From: Pseudomonas orientalis
GTDB taxonomy: Bacteria; Pseudomonadota; Gammaproteobacteria; Pseudomonadales; Pseudomonadaceae
Reading direction: 5' to 3'
DNA: 64,000 nt
Assembly (NCBI RefSeq): GCF_022807995.1
Contig: NZ_CP094351.1
Location: 3,627,001 to 3,691,000 of the forward strand
The first letter of the stretch is position 1. Each line of letters begins with the position of its first letter. The translations under genes were made by a program, and so were the position numbers. Positions 1-7,886 of the stretch are shown here, in pieces. The notes under the pieces were generated by a model that saw only the letters and a list, made by a program, of their open reading frames with translations, did no database searches and had not been told where the DNA came from.

Positions 1-62
1 GCGACACGCCGAACCGAAACTTCGTACACTGGCGACTTCTATCCTCTGATTGGTATTGAACA

Positions 63-428
63 ATGTTGATCAAGAAGTCCCTGACATCCTTGGCCCTGCT
101 CGTCTCACTGCTGGGCGCGTCTGCAGCATTTGCCCATGCGCACCTTGAGAGTTCCACGCCCGCCAAAGACAGCAGCGTTGCCGCACCGAAGGACCTGCGA
201 CTGACGTTCAGCGAAGGCGTCGAGGCGACCTTCACCAAGGTGTCCCTGAGCAAGGACGGCACGGAAATCGCGATCAAGGGCCTGGAAACCCCGGACGCCG
301 ACAAGAAAACCCTGGTGGTGACACCTGCCGCACCATTGGCGGCCGGTAACTACAAGGTGGTGTGGAACGCGGTGTCGGTCGACACCCACAAGAGCAACGG
401 CGAATACAGCTTCAAGGTCGGCCAATAA
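63..428 (+). CDS. copC: CopC-family periplasmic copper-binding protein
   Basis: This 121-residue protein is a small periplasmic copper carrier of the CopC/YobA family. An N-terminal signal peptide ends at AFA, leaving a mature protein that begins HAHLESS; an N-terminal His is the usual first copper ligand in this family. The conserved C-terminal segment VSVDTHKSNGEYSF supplies the expected Asp and His ligands. The length is normal for a single-domain CopC. It lies 3 nt before copD, so the two are very likely co-transcribed and pass copper from the periplasm to the inner membrane. No copper-responsive regulator (copRS) is visible in the 62 bases upstream. The family assignment is firm; a role in uptake versus resistance is not decided by sequence. 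Confidence 0.93.
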   Translation: MLIKKSLTSLALLVSLLGASAAFAHAHLESSTPAKDSSVAAPKDLRLTFSEGVEATFTKVSLSKDGTEIAIKGLETPDADKKTLVVTPAAPLAAGNYKVVWNAVSVDTHKSNGEYSFKVGQ

Positions 429-431
429 GTC

Positions 432-1289
432 ATGGCAACCCTGCTGGTGCTGTGCCGCTTCCTGCATTTCATCGTTGTGCTGCTGATGTTCGGGGCCTGT
501 GTGTTCAGGCCTGTGCTACTCGGGGCAGGCGCGCAACCGGCGCTTGACCGGCGCCTGCTGCGCATCACCCGAGGCCTGGCCTGGGTGGGGCTTGGCTCGG
601 GGGTCGCGTGGCTGCTGTTGGTCACCGCCAGCATGGCCGGCGGTTGGGACGCGGCGCTGCAACCGGCGACGGTCCAGCTGGTGTTGCGCAAGACCTTCTT
701 CGGCCAGGTGTGGGCATGGCATCTGCTGCTGAACCTGCTGCTGGTGATCGCGCTGATCAAGCCTTGGCCAGCCCTGCGCTTACCGTTGATCGCCCTGCTG
801 CTGGCAACCCTGGCGCCTGTTGGCCATGGCGCCATGCTCAATGGGTTGAGTGGGCAATTATTGATCCTTAATCAGGTGGTGCACCTGGTGTGCGTAGGCG
901 CCTGGCTGGGGGGGTTGCTGTTGTTGGTGTTGATCCTCCGACAGCCACAGCCGCTTGCGCTGCGACCAATCCTGCGGCGCTTCAGCGGCGTGGGTTACGC
1001 CTTGGTGGCCGGCCTGCTGGTGACCGGCCTGGTCAACGTGCGCGTGCTCACCGGCCAATGGTGGCCTACCCCGCTGTTTGAAGGCTTTGCCTTGATTCTG
1101 CTGATCAAGGTGCTGCTCGTGGGCGGCATGTTGGCGCTGGCCTTGCTGAATCGGTTGCGCCTGGAACGGTGCGAACAGCGGGTGAGCAGCTTGAAGGCCA
1201 GTGTGATGACAGAATGGTTACTAGGTGTTGCAGCGGTGGCGGCGGTATCGCTGTTGGGCACCCTGCCGCCGATGGTCATGGCCGGCTGA
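432..1289 (+). CDS. copD: CopD-family copper export/import membrane protein
   Basis: This 285-residue hydrophobic protein has about eight predicted membrane helices and fits the CopD family (inner-membrane partner of CopC). Recognisable family features are the opening helix with LCRFLHFIVVLLMFG, the NQVVHLVCVGAWLGGLL helix containing a His that may bind copper, and the GLVNVRV segment. It starts 3 nt after copC. The C-terminus ends in a short hydrophobic helix (TLPPMVMAG), so it is a stand-alone CopD rather than a CopCD fusion. A REPIN follows about 30 nt after the stop. Confidence 0.9.
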   Translation: MATLLVLCRFLHFIVVLLMFGACVFRPVLLGAGAQPALDRRLLRITRGLAWVGLGSGVAWLLLVTASMAGGWDAALQPATVQLVLRKTFFGQVWAWHLLLNLLLVIALIKPWPALRLPLIALLLATLAPVGHGAMLNGLSGQLLILNQVVHLVCVGAWLGGLLLLVLILRQPQPLALRPILRRFSGVGYALVAGLLVTGLVNVRVLTGQWWPTPLFEGFALILLIKVLLVGGMLALALLNRLRLERCEQRVSSLKASVMTEWLLGVAAVAAVSLLGTLPPMVMAG

Positions 1290-1318
1290 ACTCAGCTTCC
1301 CAGGTTGTACTCGATCAA

Positions 1319-1412
1319 ATGTGGGAGGGGGCTTGCCCCCGATAGCGGTGTATCAGCTGAAAATAATCCTGACAGACACACCGTCATCGAGGGCAAGCCC
1401 CCTCCCACATTT
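1319..1412. repeat. REPIN, class I (two inverted REP palindromes)
   Basis: Two copies of the REP motif GTGGGAGGGGGCTTGCCCCC in inverted orientation flank a roughly 45-nt spacer. The right copy has one difference (CATCGAGGGCAAG). It sits between copD and the oprD-like gene. The class label 'I' is used in this annotation only. Confidence 0.92.
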
Positions 1413-1500
1413 GACTGTGCCCACTTTCCATTGAGATCGCCTGGTCATCCTACAACTTCTGCTTGACACGCCCCGAAAACCCCGCAAATATCCCGCCTAA

Positions 1501-1523
1501 TGTTGTACGACAACGTATGACAA
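1501..1523. promoter_or_regulatory. Candidate uronate-regulator operator 1 (upstream of porin)
   Basis: The pseudo-palindrome TTGTACGACAACGTATGAC lies 35 nt before the porin start. A very similar sequence with the same TACGACAAC core occurs 20-40 nt before udh (3133-3154); 16 of 21 positions agree in either relative orientation. Two such sites in front of functionally linked genes suggest a shared repressor, plausibly of the GntR/FadR type. That regulator is not encoded in the window. Confidence 0.5.
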
Positions 1524-1557
1524 ATAATAAAAACAACAAAAGAAAGGGAGCCTCACT

Positions 1558-2820
1558 GTGAGTCAATTCGCCCGCAATTCCTCCTGTCGCCTCGGTCTCA
1601 TCAGCCTCGGCAGCCTCGCGTTCACCCTGCCCCTCACGGCCCACGCCGAAGGGTTTGTCGAAGACGCGAAAGCCACGCTCAACCTGCGCAACGCCTACTT
1701 CAACCGCAACTTCACCAACCCCACCAACCCCCAGGGCAAGGCCGAAGAGTGGACGCAGAACTTCATCCTGGATGCCAAGTCCGGCTACACCCGTGGCACC
1801 GTAGGGTTCGGTATTGACGTACTGGGCCTGTACTCGCAAAAGCTCGATGGCGGCAAAGGCACCGCCGGCACCCAGTTGCTGCCCGTGCACGATGACGGCC
1901 GCCCGGCCGATAACTTCGGACGCCTGGGCGTGGCGCTGAAAACCAGGTTATCGAAGACTGAATTGAAGGTCGGCGAATGGATGCCGGTACTGCCGATCCT
2001 GCGCTCCGATGACGGCCGCTCCCTGCCCCAGACCTTTCGCGGCGGCCAGGTGACGTCCAACGAGATTGCCGGCCTGACCCTCTACGGCGGCCAGTTCCGC
2101 GGCAACAGCCCGCGCAACGACGCGAGCATGGAAGACATGTTCATGAACGGCAGAGCCGCGTTCACCTCCGACCGTTTCAACTTCGGCGGCGCCGAATACA
2201 CGTTCAATGACAAGCGCACCCAGGTCGGCCTATGGTACGCCGAACTCACCGATATCTATCAGCAGCAGTACCTCAACCTCACTCACAGCCAGCCGGTGGG
2301 CGACTGGACCCTGGGCGCCAACCTGGGTTTCTTCAATGGCAAGGAAGACGGCAGCGCGCTGGCCGGCGACCTCGATAACAAGACCGCCTTCGCCCTGCTC
2401 TCGGCCAGGTACGGCGGCAACACCTTCTACGTCGGCCTGCAAAAACTCACCGGCGACAGCGCGTGGATGCGCATCAACGGCACCAGCGGCGGCACCCTGG
2501 CCAACGACAGTTACAACGCCAGTTATGACAACGCCAAGGAAAAATCCTGGCAGTTGCGCCACGACTTCAACTTTGTGGTGCTCGGCATTCCCGGCTTGAC
2601 CATGATGAACCGCTACATCAGCGGCAGTAACGTACACACCGGCGCAATCACCGATGGCAAGGAATGGGGCCGCGAGTCCGAGCTGGCCTACACCGTACAG
2701 AGTGGTGCGTTGAAGAATTTGAATGTGCGCTGGAGGAACTCGACCATGCGTCGGGATTTCAGCAACAACGAATTCGATGAGAACCGGATCTTCGTCAGCT
2801 ATCCGATATCCCTGCTTTAA
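1558..2820 (+). CDS. OprD-family outer-membrane porin, probably for uronates
   Basis: This 420-residue protein belongs to the OprD family of substrate-specific Pseudomonas porins. It has a signal peptide ending AHA, followed by the family's N-terminal signature EGFVEDAKATLNLRNAYFNR, and a C-terminal strand that ends in hydrophobic residues (FVSYPISLL). The length is typical of OprD/OpdX proteins. The start is GTG at 1558, preceded by the purine-rich site GAAAGGGAG. The position upstream of udh, the SMP-30 gene and the TRAP genes suggests that it admits galacturonate or glucuronate, but OprD substrates cannot be read from sequence. Confidence 0.88.
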   Translation: MSQFARNSSCRLGLISLGSLAFTLPLTAHAEGFVEDAKATLNLRNAYFNRNFTNPTNPQGKAEEWTQNFILDAKSGYTRGTVGFGIDVLGLYSQKLDGGKGTAGTQLLPVHDDGRPADNFGRLGVALKTRLSKTELKVGEWMPVLPILRSDDGRSLPQTFRGGQVTSNEIAGLTLYGGQFRGNSPRNDASMEDMFMNGRAAFTSDRFNFGGAEYTFNDKRTQVGLWYAELTDIYQQQYLNLTHSQPVGDWTLGANLGFFNGKEDGSALAGDLDNKTAFALLSARYGGNTFYVGLQKLTGDSAWMRINGTSGGTLANDSYNASYDNAKEKSWQLRHDFNFVVLGIPGLTMMNRYISGSNVHTGAITDGKEWGRESELAYTVQSGALKNLNVRWRNSTMRRDFSNNEFDENRIFVSYPISLL

Positions 2821-2856
2821 CGCAGCAGACAGTCTGTCAGCCAGCGCAAAACCATT

Positions 2857-3071
2857 GTGGGAGGGGGCTTGTACACCGCCCTCTGTAGGAGCGAGCTTGC
2901 TCGCGAAAAACGTCAACGATTACGCGTGCTTTCTGAATGAACGCGGTGCCTGTGAATTTTTCGCGAGCAAGCTCGCTCCTACAAAAGTTAGCGGTGGCCA
3001 GTGAAAGATGTATTGGCAGACAGTCCCTCATCGGGGGCAAGTCGAATCGTCGCACCGCCCCTCCCACATTT
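2857..3071. repeat. Class II REPIN nested between the halves of a class I REPIN
   Basis: The 347-base gap between the porin and udh is filled by a composite repeat. A truncated class I arm (GTGGGAGGGGGCTTG, from 2857) is followed by a complete class II REPIN (2884-2993; arms TGTAGGAGCGAGCTTGCTCG and its inverse). A right class I arm then ends at 3071. In the right arm a 16-nt block, TCGAATCGTCGCACCG, interrupts the usual GGGGGCAAG/CCCCTCCCAC palindrome. No gene is seen here. Confidence 0.85.
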
Positions 3072-3132
3072 GATCTCACAGGCTGGATGGACGTTGACAA
3101 TACAGGGAATCCCTAACACTATTTCCTCATAG

Positions 3133-3154
3133 TCATACGACAACCTACAACAAA
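3133..3154. promoter_or_regulatory. Candidate uronate-regulator operator 2 (upstream of udh)
   Basis: GTCATACGACAACCTACAAC lies just upstream of the udh ribosome-binding site and matches the site upstream of the porin in 16 of 21 positions. Its closeness to the start codon would suit a repressor. A weaker resemblance (ATACAACAATAACAAG, near 4909-4924) occurs before dctP. Confidence 0.5.
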
Positions 3155-3167
3155 AATTGGAATGCCC

Positions 3168-3983
3168 ATGACCACCATCACGCCCACTCCCTTCAACCGC
3201 ATCCTGCTCACCGGCGCCGCCGGGGGCCTGGGCAAAGTCCTGCGCGAACGCATGCGCCCCTACGCCAAGGTACTGCGCCTGTCGGACATCGCCGACATGG
3301 CCCCCGCCGCCGCCCATGAAGAAGTGCAGCCCTGCGATCTTTCCGACAAACACGCCGTGCACCATCTGGTAGAAGGCGTCGATGCGATCCTGCATTTCGG
3401 CGGCGTGTCGGTGGAGCGTCCGTTTGAAGAAGTGCTCGGTGCCAACATCAGTGGCGTCTTCCACATCTACGAAGCCGCGCGCCGTCATGGGGTCAAGCGG
3501 GTGATTTTCGCCAGCTCCAACCATGTGATCGGTTTCTACAAGCAGGGCGAACAACTTGATGCCCATTCCCCACGCCGTCCGGACAGCTACTACGGACTGT
3601 CCAAGTCCTATGGCGAAGACATGGCGAGTTTCTACTTCGACCGCTACGGCATCCAGACCGTGAGCATTCGTATCGGCTCCTCGTTCCCGCAGCCGCAGAA
3701 CCGCCGGATGATGCACACCTGGCTGAGCTTCGACGACCTGACCCAACTGCTCGAACGCGCGCTGTACACCCCAGACGTGGGGCATACCGTGGTCTACGGC
3801 ATGTCGGATAACCTCGACACTTGGTGGGACAACCGCTACGCCGCGCACCTGGGCTTTGCACCCAGGGACAGCTCCGAAGTGTTCCGCGCCCAGGTCGAGG
3901 CCCAGCCGCCGGTGGCGGATGATGACCCGGCTAAAATCTACCAGGGCGGCGCGTTCTGCGCGGCAGGCCCGTTCGGTGACTGA
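3168..3983 (+). CDS. udh: NAD-dependent uronate dehydrogenase
   Basis: This 271-residue short-chain dehydrogenase should oxidise D-galacturonate and D-glucuronate to their aldarolactones with NAD+, the first step of the oxidative uronate pathway. The Rossmann motif LTGAAGGLGKVL is near residue 15 and the active-site YxxxK (SYYGLSKSYGED) is in the middle. The segments VEGVDAILHFGGVS, IRIGSSFPQPQNRRM and the C-terminal YQGGAF closely resemble the characterised Pseudomonas syringae enzyme. ATG 3168 is preferred over ATG 3162 because the TTGGA site lies only 2 nt before the latter. The downstream SMP-30 lactonase and TRAP genes fit this pathway. Confidence 0.93.
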   Translation: MTTITPTPFNRILLTGAAGGLGKVLRERMRPYAKVLRLSDIADMAPAAAHEEVQPCDLSDKHAVHHLVEGVDAILHFGGVSVERPFEEVLGANISGVFHIYEAARRHGVKRVIFASSNHVIGFYKQGEQLDAHSPRRPDSYYGLSKSYGEDMASFYFDRYGIQTVSIRIGSSFPQPQNRRMMHTWLSFDDLTQLLERALYTPDVGHTVVYGMSDNLDTWWDNRYAAHLGFAPRDSSEVFRAQVEAQPPVADDDPAKIYQGGAFCAAGPFGD

Positions 3984-4013
3984 GTTCACGGCAACCCAAG
4001 GGAATGAGTGGCG

Positions 4014-4889
4014 ATGAGTGCAGAATTGATTGTCGACGCCCGCAACGCCGTGGGCGAATGCCCGGTGTGGGTGCCCGAGGAAAATGCCCTTTACTGGGTG
4101 GATATCCCCAACCGCTGCCTGCAGCGCTGGGATGCGGCCACAGGCCAGGTCGCAACGTGGCAAGCCCCGCAAATGCTCGCCTGTATTGCACGCACCGAGG
4201 CGGGCAACTGGGTCGCAGGGATGGAAACCGGCTTCTTCCAGCTCACCGCGCACAAGAACGGCAGCCTCGACACCACGCCCCTGGCAAGTGTCACGCATCC
4301 ACGTCCGGACATGCGCCTCAACGACGGCCGCTGTGATCGCCAGGGCCGTTTCTGGGCCGGCAGCATGGTGCTGAACATGGGTTTGAACGCAGCCGAAGGC
4401 ATCTTGTATCGCTACGCAGCAGGCTCGGCGCCCCATGCCCAACTGGACGGTTTCATTACCCTGAACGGCCTGGCCTTCAGCCCCGACGGCCGTACGATGT
4501 ACGCATCGGACTCGCACCCATTGGTGCAGCAGATCTGGGCGTTCGACTACGACATCGATACCGGCACGCCGTCCAACCGCCGCGTATTCGTGGACATGCA
4601 TCAATACCTCGGTCGGCCAGACGGCGCGGCGGTCGACGCGGACGGCTGCTATTGGATCTGTGCCAACGATGCCGGCCTGGTCCACCGCTTCACCCCGGAC
4701 GGTCGCCTCGACCAGTCGCACCACGTACCGGTGAAAAAGCCCACCATGTGCGCCTTTGGCGGCAGTCGCCTGGACACCTTGTACGTCACCTCGATCCGTG
4801 ACGACCCGAGTGAGCAGTCATTGTCCGGCGGCGTGTTCGCCCTCAACCCCGGCGTCCAGGGACTGCCCGAACCCCGCTTCATCCTCTAG
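4014..4889 (+). CDS. SMP-30/gluconolactonase-family lactonase (probable aldarolactonase)
   Basis: This 291-residue six-bladed beta-propeller belongs to the SMP-30/gluconolactonase/LRE family. Metal-site and active-site segments are visible: the early Glu in VGECPVW, the RLNDGRCDRQGRFWAG loop, LNGLAFSPDGRTMYASDS and the late DADGCYWICAN. Placed 30 nt after udh, it most likely hydrolyses the galactaro- or glucaro-lactone released by Udh. ATG 4014 is chosen because AAGGGA lies about 10 nt upstream; an in-frame GTG at 4008 is too close to that site. The exact lactone is an inference from context. Confidence 0.88.
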   Translation: MSAELIVDARNAVGECPVWVPEENALYWVDIPNRCLQRWDAATGQVATWQAPQMLACIARTEAGNWVAGMETGFFQLTAHKNGSLDTTPLASVTHPRPDMRLNDGRCDRQGRFWAGSMVLNMGLNAAEGILYRYAAGSAPHAQLDGFITLNGLAFSPDGRTMYASDSHPLVQQIWAFDYDIDTGTPSNRRVFVDMHQYLGRPDGAAVDADGCYWICANDAGLVHRFTPDGRLDQSHHVPVKKPTMCAFGGSRLDTLYVTSIRDDPSEQSLSGGVFALNPGVQGLPEPRFIL

Positions 4890-4940
4890 CTGCATCGCTG
4901 TGCCTTGAATACAACAATAACAAGACAGGAATGAAACCCC

Positions 4941-5903
4941 ATGGACTTCAAACGCACCTTGCTCGCCGCCACACTCGTCGCCCTCAGCAGCGCCGCCCAC
5001 GCGCTGGAAATCAAATTCGCCGACATCCACCCCGCCGGCTACCCCACCGTCGTCGCCGAAGAAAACATGGGCAAGGCCCTGACCAAGGAAAGCAACGGCG
5101 AACTGACCTTCAAGTACTTCCCGGGCGGCGTGCTCGGCTCCGAGAAAGAGGTGGTCGAACAGGCCCAGGTCGGCGCCGTGCAGATGACCCGCGTCAGCCT
5201 CGGCATCGTCGGCCCGGTGGTGCCCGACGTCAATGTGTTCAACCTGCCCTTCGTGTTCCGTGACCAGGCGCACATGCGCAAGGTCATCGACGGCGAAATC
5301 GGCGATGAAATCCTCGCCAAGATCACCCACTCCGAGTTCGGCCTGGTCGCACTGGCCTGGATGGACGGTGGCACGCGCAACCTCTACACCAAGAAACCGG
5401 TGCGCAAGATCGAAGACCTCAAGGGCATGAAGATTCGCGTGCAGGGCAACCCGCTGTTCATTGATGCCTTCAACGCTATGGGCGCCAATGGCATCGCCAT
5501 GGACACCGGCGAAATTTTCAGCGCCTTGCAGACCGGTGTGATCGACGGCGCGGAAAACAACCCGCCGACGCTGCTCGAGCACAACCACTACCAGAACGCC
5601 AAGTACTACACCCTCACCGAGCATCTGATCCTGCCCGAGCCCATCGTGATGTCGAAGATCACCTGGAACAAGCTCACCCCCGCGCAGCAGGACATGGTCA
5701 AAAAAGCCGCCAAGGCCGCCCAGGCTGACGAGCGCGTATTGTGGGACGCCAAGTCCGCCAGCAGTGAAGAAAAACTCAAGAAGGCCGGGGTCGAGTTCAT
5801 CACTGTCGACAAAAAACCCTTCTATGACGCCACCGCACAGGTTCGCGCCAAGTACGGTGCGCCTTACGCCGACATCATCAAGCGTATCGACGCCGTTCAG
5901 TAA
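4941..5903 (+). CDS. dctP: TRAP transporter substrate-binding protein (DctP family)
   Basis: This 320-residue periplasmic protein is the solute receptor of a TRAP transporter. A signal peptide ends at AHA. The mature protein has the DctP hallmarks: KGMKIRVQGNPLFIDAF, with the Arg that binds the substrate carboxylate, MDTGEIFSALQTGVIDGAEN, and YTLTEHLILPEPIVMSK. The DctQ and DctM genes follow. With Udh and the lactonase next door, galacturonate or glucuronate is the likely ligand. The ribosome-binding site AGGA lies about 10 nt before the ATG. Confidence 0.93.
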   Translation: MDFKRTLLAATLVALSSAAHALEIKFADIHPAGYPTVVAEENMGKALTKESNGELTFKYFPGGVLGSEKEVVEQAQVGAVQMTRVSLGIVGPVVPDVNVFNLPFVFRDQAHMRKVIDGEIGDEILAKITHSEFGLVALAWMDGGTRNLYTKKPVRKIEDLKGMKIRVQGNPLFIDAFNAMGANGIAMDTGEIFSALQTGVIDGAENNPPTLLEHNHYQNAKYYTLTEHLILPEPIVMSKITWNKLTPAQQDMVKKAAKAAQADERVLWDAKSASSEEKLKKAGVEFITVDKKPFYDATAQVRAKYGAPYADIIKRIDAVQ

Positions 5904-5974
5904 CGCCCCCCTCCCAGACAAGGCCCGGCGCGGTCCGCTGCTTCAGCGAGCCGCGCCCGGTTACGGTGAACGCC

Positions 5975-6502
5975 ATGAAGAATCTACTGCTGCGCATCAA
6001 TGACCGCATCTACATGACCTGCATCTGGGTCGCCGGCCTCTCGGTCCTCGGGGTCGCACTGATCATTCCCTGGGGCATTTTCGCCCGCTACATCCTCGGC
6101 ACCGGCTCAAGCTGGCCGGAGCCCACCGCCATCCTGCTGATGCTGGTGTTCACCTTCATCGGCGCCGCCGCCAGCTACCGCGCCGGTGCGCATATGTCGG
6201 TGGCCATGGTCACCGACCGCCTGCCTGCCACCCAACGCCGCGTCGTCGGCATTGTTTCGCAACTGCTGATGGGCACCATCTGCCTGTTCATGACGATCTG
6301 GGGCACCAAATTGTGCCTGTCCACCTGGAACCAGTTCATGAGCGCCATCCCTACCCTGCGCGTCGGCATCACCTATATGCCGATCCCGATTGGCGGCTTG
6401 CTGACCCTGATCTTCGTGGTGGAAAAACTGCTGCTGGGCGACCAGAGCAACCGGCGCGTGGTGCGCTTTGACCTGGTTGAAGAAAGCGAAGGGGCCGCCT
6501 GA
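5975..6502 (+). CDS. dctQ: TRAP transporter small membrane subunit (DctQ family)
   Basis: This 175-residue four-helix inner-membrane protein is the small TRAP subunit. It has the typical FARYILGTGSSWPEPTAILLMLVFTFIGAAASYR segment split across helices 2 and 3, and a charged C-terminal tail. An in-frame GTG at 5966 would add three residues; ATG 5975 is used because CGGTGA lies at a normal distance. The stop codon is 1 nt before dctM, so the two subunits are translationally coupled. Confidence 0.9.
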   Translation: MKNLLLRINDRIYMTCIWVAGLSVLGVALIIPWGIFARYILGTGSSWPEPTAILLMLVFTFIGAAASYRAGAHMSVAMVTDRLPATQRRVVGIVSQLLMGTICLFMTIWGTKLCLSTWNQFMSAIPTLRVGITYMPIPIGGLLTLIFVVEKLLLGDQSNRRVVRFDLVEESEGAA

Positions 6503-6503
6503 T

Positions 6504-7784
6504 ATGGACGCATTGATTCTGTTGGGCAGTTTTATCGCCTTGATCCTGATCGGCATGCCGGTGGCCTACGCCCTGGGCTTGTCGGCGCTGATCGGCGCGT
6601 GGTGGATCGACATCCCGTTCCAGGCCCTGATGATCCAGGTGGCCGGCGGGGTGAACAAGTTTTCGCTGATGGCGATTCCGTTCTTCGTATTGGCCGGCGC
6701 GATCATGGCCGAGGGCGGCATGTCGCGGCGGCTGGTGGCGTTTGCCGGGGTGCTGGTGGGCTTTGTGCGTGGCGGTCTGTCCCTGGTCAACATCATGGCC
6801 TCGACCTTTTTCGGCGCGATCTCCGGGTCGTCGGTGGCCGATACCGCGTCGGTCGGTTCGGTGCTGATTCCGGAGATGGAGCGCCGGGGTTATCCCCGTG
6901 AGTTCGCAACGGCGGTGACGGTCAGCGGCTCGGTGCAGGCGCTGCTGACGCCACCGAGCCATAATTCGGTGCTCTACTCCCTGGCGGCGGGCGGCACCGT
7001 TTCCATCGCCTCGCTGTTCATGGCTGGCGTGGTGCCAGGCCTGTTGATGAGCGCGTGCCTGATGGTGCTGTGCCTGATCTTCGCGAAAAAACGCGACTAC
7101 CCCAAAGGCGAAGTCATTCCCTTGAAGCAGGCGCTGAAGATCGCCGCCGATGCGCTATGGGGCCTGATGGCCATGGTGATCATCCTCGGCGGCATCCTGT
7201 CGGGTATCTTCACCGCCACCGAGTCGGCCGCGATTGCGGTGCTGTGGGCGTTTTTCGTGACCATGTTCATCTACCGCGACTACAAATGGCGCGAGCTGCC
7301 CAAGCTGATGCACCGCACGGTGCGCACCATTTCCATCGTGATGATCCTGATCGCCTTCGCCGCCAGCTTCGGCTACATCATGACCCTGATGCAAATCCCG
7401 GCGAAGATCACCACGCTGTTCCTGACCCTGTCGGACAACCGCTACGTGATCCTGATGTGCATCAACGTCATGCTGCTGTTGCTCGGCACCGTGATGGACA
7501 TGGCGCCGCTGATCCTGATCCTCACGCCGATCCTGCTGCCGGTGATCCTCGGCATCGGCGTCGACCCGGTGCACTTCGGCATGATCATGCTGGTGAACCT
7601 CGGGATAGGCCTGATCACCCCGCCGGTGGGCGCGGTATTGTTCGTGGGCGCGGCGGTGGGCAAGGTCAGCATCGAGAAGACCGTGAAGGCGCTGCTGCCG
7701 TTTTATGCGGTGCTGTTTCTGGTGCTGATTGCGGTGACCTACATCCCGGCACTGTCGCTGTGGTTGCCAAGCGTGGTGCTGTAA
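6504..7784 (+). CDS. dctM: TRAP transporter large membrane subunit (DctM family)
   Basis: This 426-residue protein has about twelve membrane helices and is the DctM sodium/solute channel subunit. Typical features are the opening LGSFIALILIGMPVAYALG, the IMASTFFGAISGSSVADTAS re-entrant loop, PEMERRGYPREFA, and the C-terminal LGIGLITPPVGAVLF hairpin. It is the last gene of the dctPQM block. A perfect REP palindrome follows 27 nt after the stop. Confidence 0.95.
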   Translation: MDALILLGSFIALILIGMPVAYALGLSALIGAWWIDIPFQALMIQVAGGVNKFSLMAIPFFVLAGAIMAEGGMSRRLVAFAGVLVGFVRGGLSLVNIMASTFFGAISGSSVADTASVGSVLIPEMERRGYPREFATAVTVSGSVQALLTPPSHNSVLYSLAAGGTVSIASLFMAGVVPGLLMSACLMVLCLIFAKKRDYPKGEVIPLKQALKIAADALWGLMAMVIILGGILSGIFTATESAAIAVLWAFFVTMFIYRDYKWRELPKLMHRTVRTISIVMILIAFAASFGYIMTLMQIPAKITTLFLTLSDNRYVILMCINVMLLLLGTVMDMAPLILILTPILLPVILGIGVDPVHFGMIMLVNLGIGLITPPVGAVLFVGAAVGKVSIEKTVKALLPFYAVLFLVLIAVTYIPALSLWLPSVVL

Positions 7785-7811
7785 ACCCAATCTCAAGAAC
7801 AAGGATGCTTG

Positions 7812-7843
7812 AATGTGGGAGGGGGCAAGCCCCCTCCCACATT
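7812..7843. repeat. Single perfect class I REP palindrome
   Basis: Two perfect 15-nt arms (AATGTGGGAGGGGGC and its inverse) are separated by AA. Unlike the other REPs it lacks the CTTGCCCCCGAT tail and forms a symmetrical hairpin followed by TT. It may help end the dctPQM transcript. Confidence 0.85.
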
Positions 7844-7886
7844 TTGAGCAGCGCGGTATTTACCATTTCCTTAGGGCAGGCCAATC

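Noticed and set aside
2988..4724. Long minus-strand open frame (578 codons) opposite udh and the SMP-30 gene
   Set aside because: It is a shadow frame on the wrong strand of strongly coding, GC-rich genes; the plus-strand proteins are clearly recognisable.
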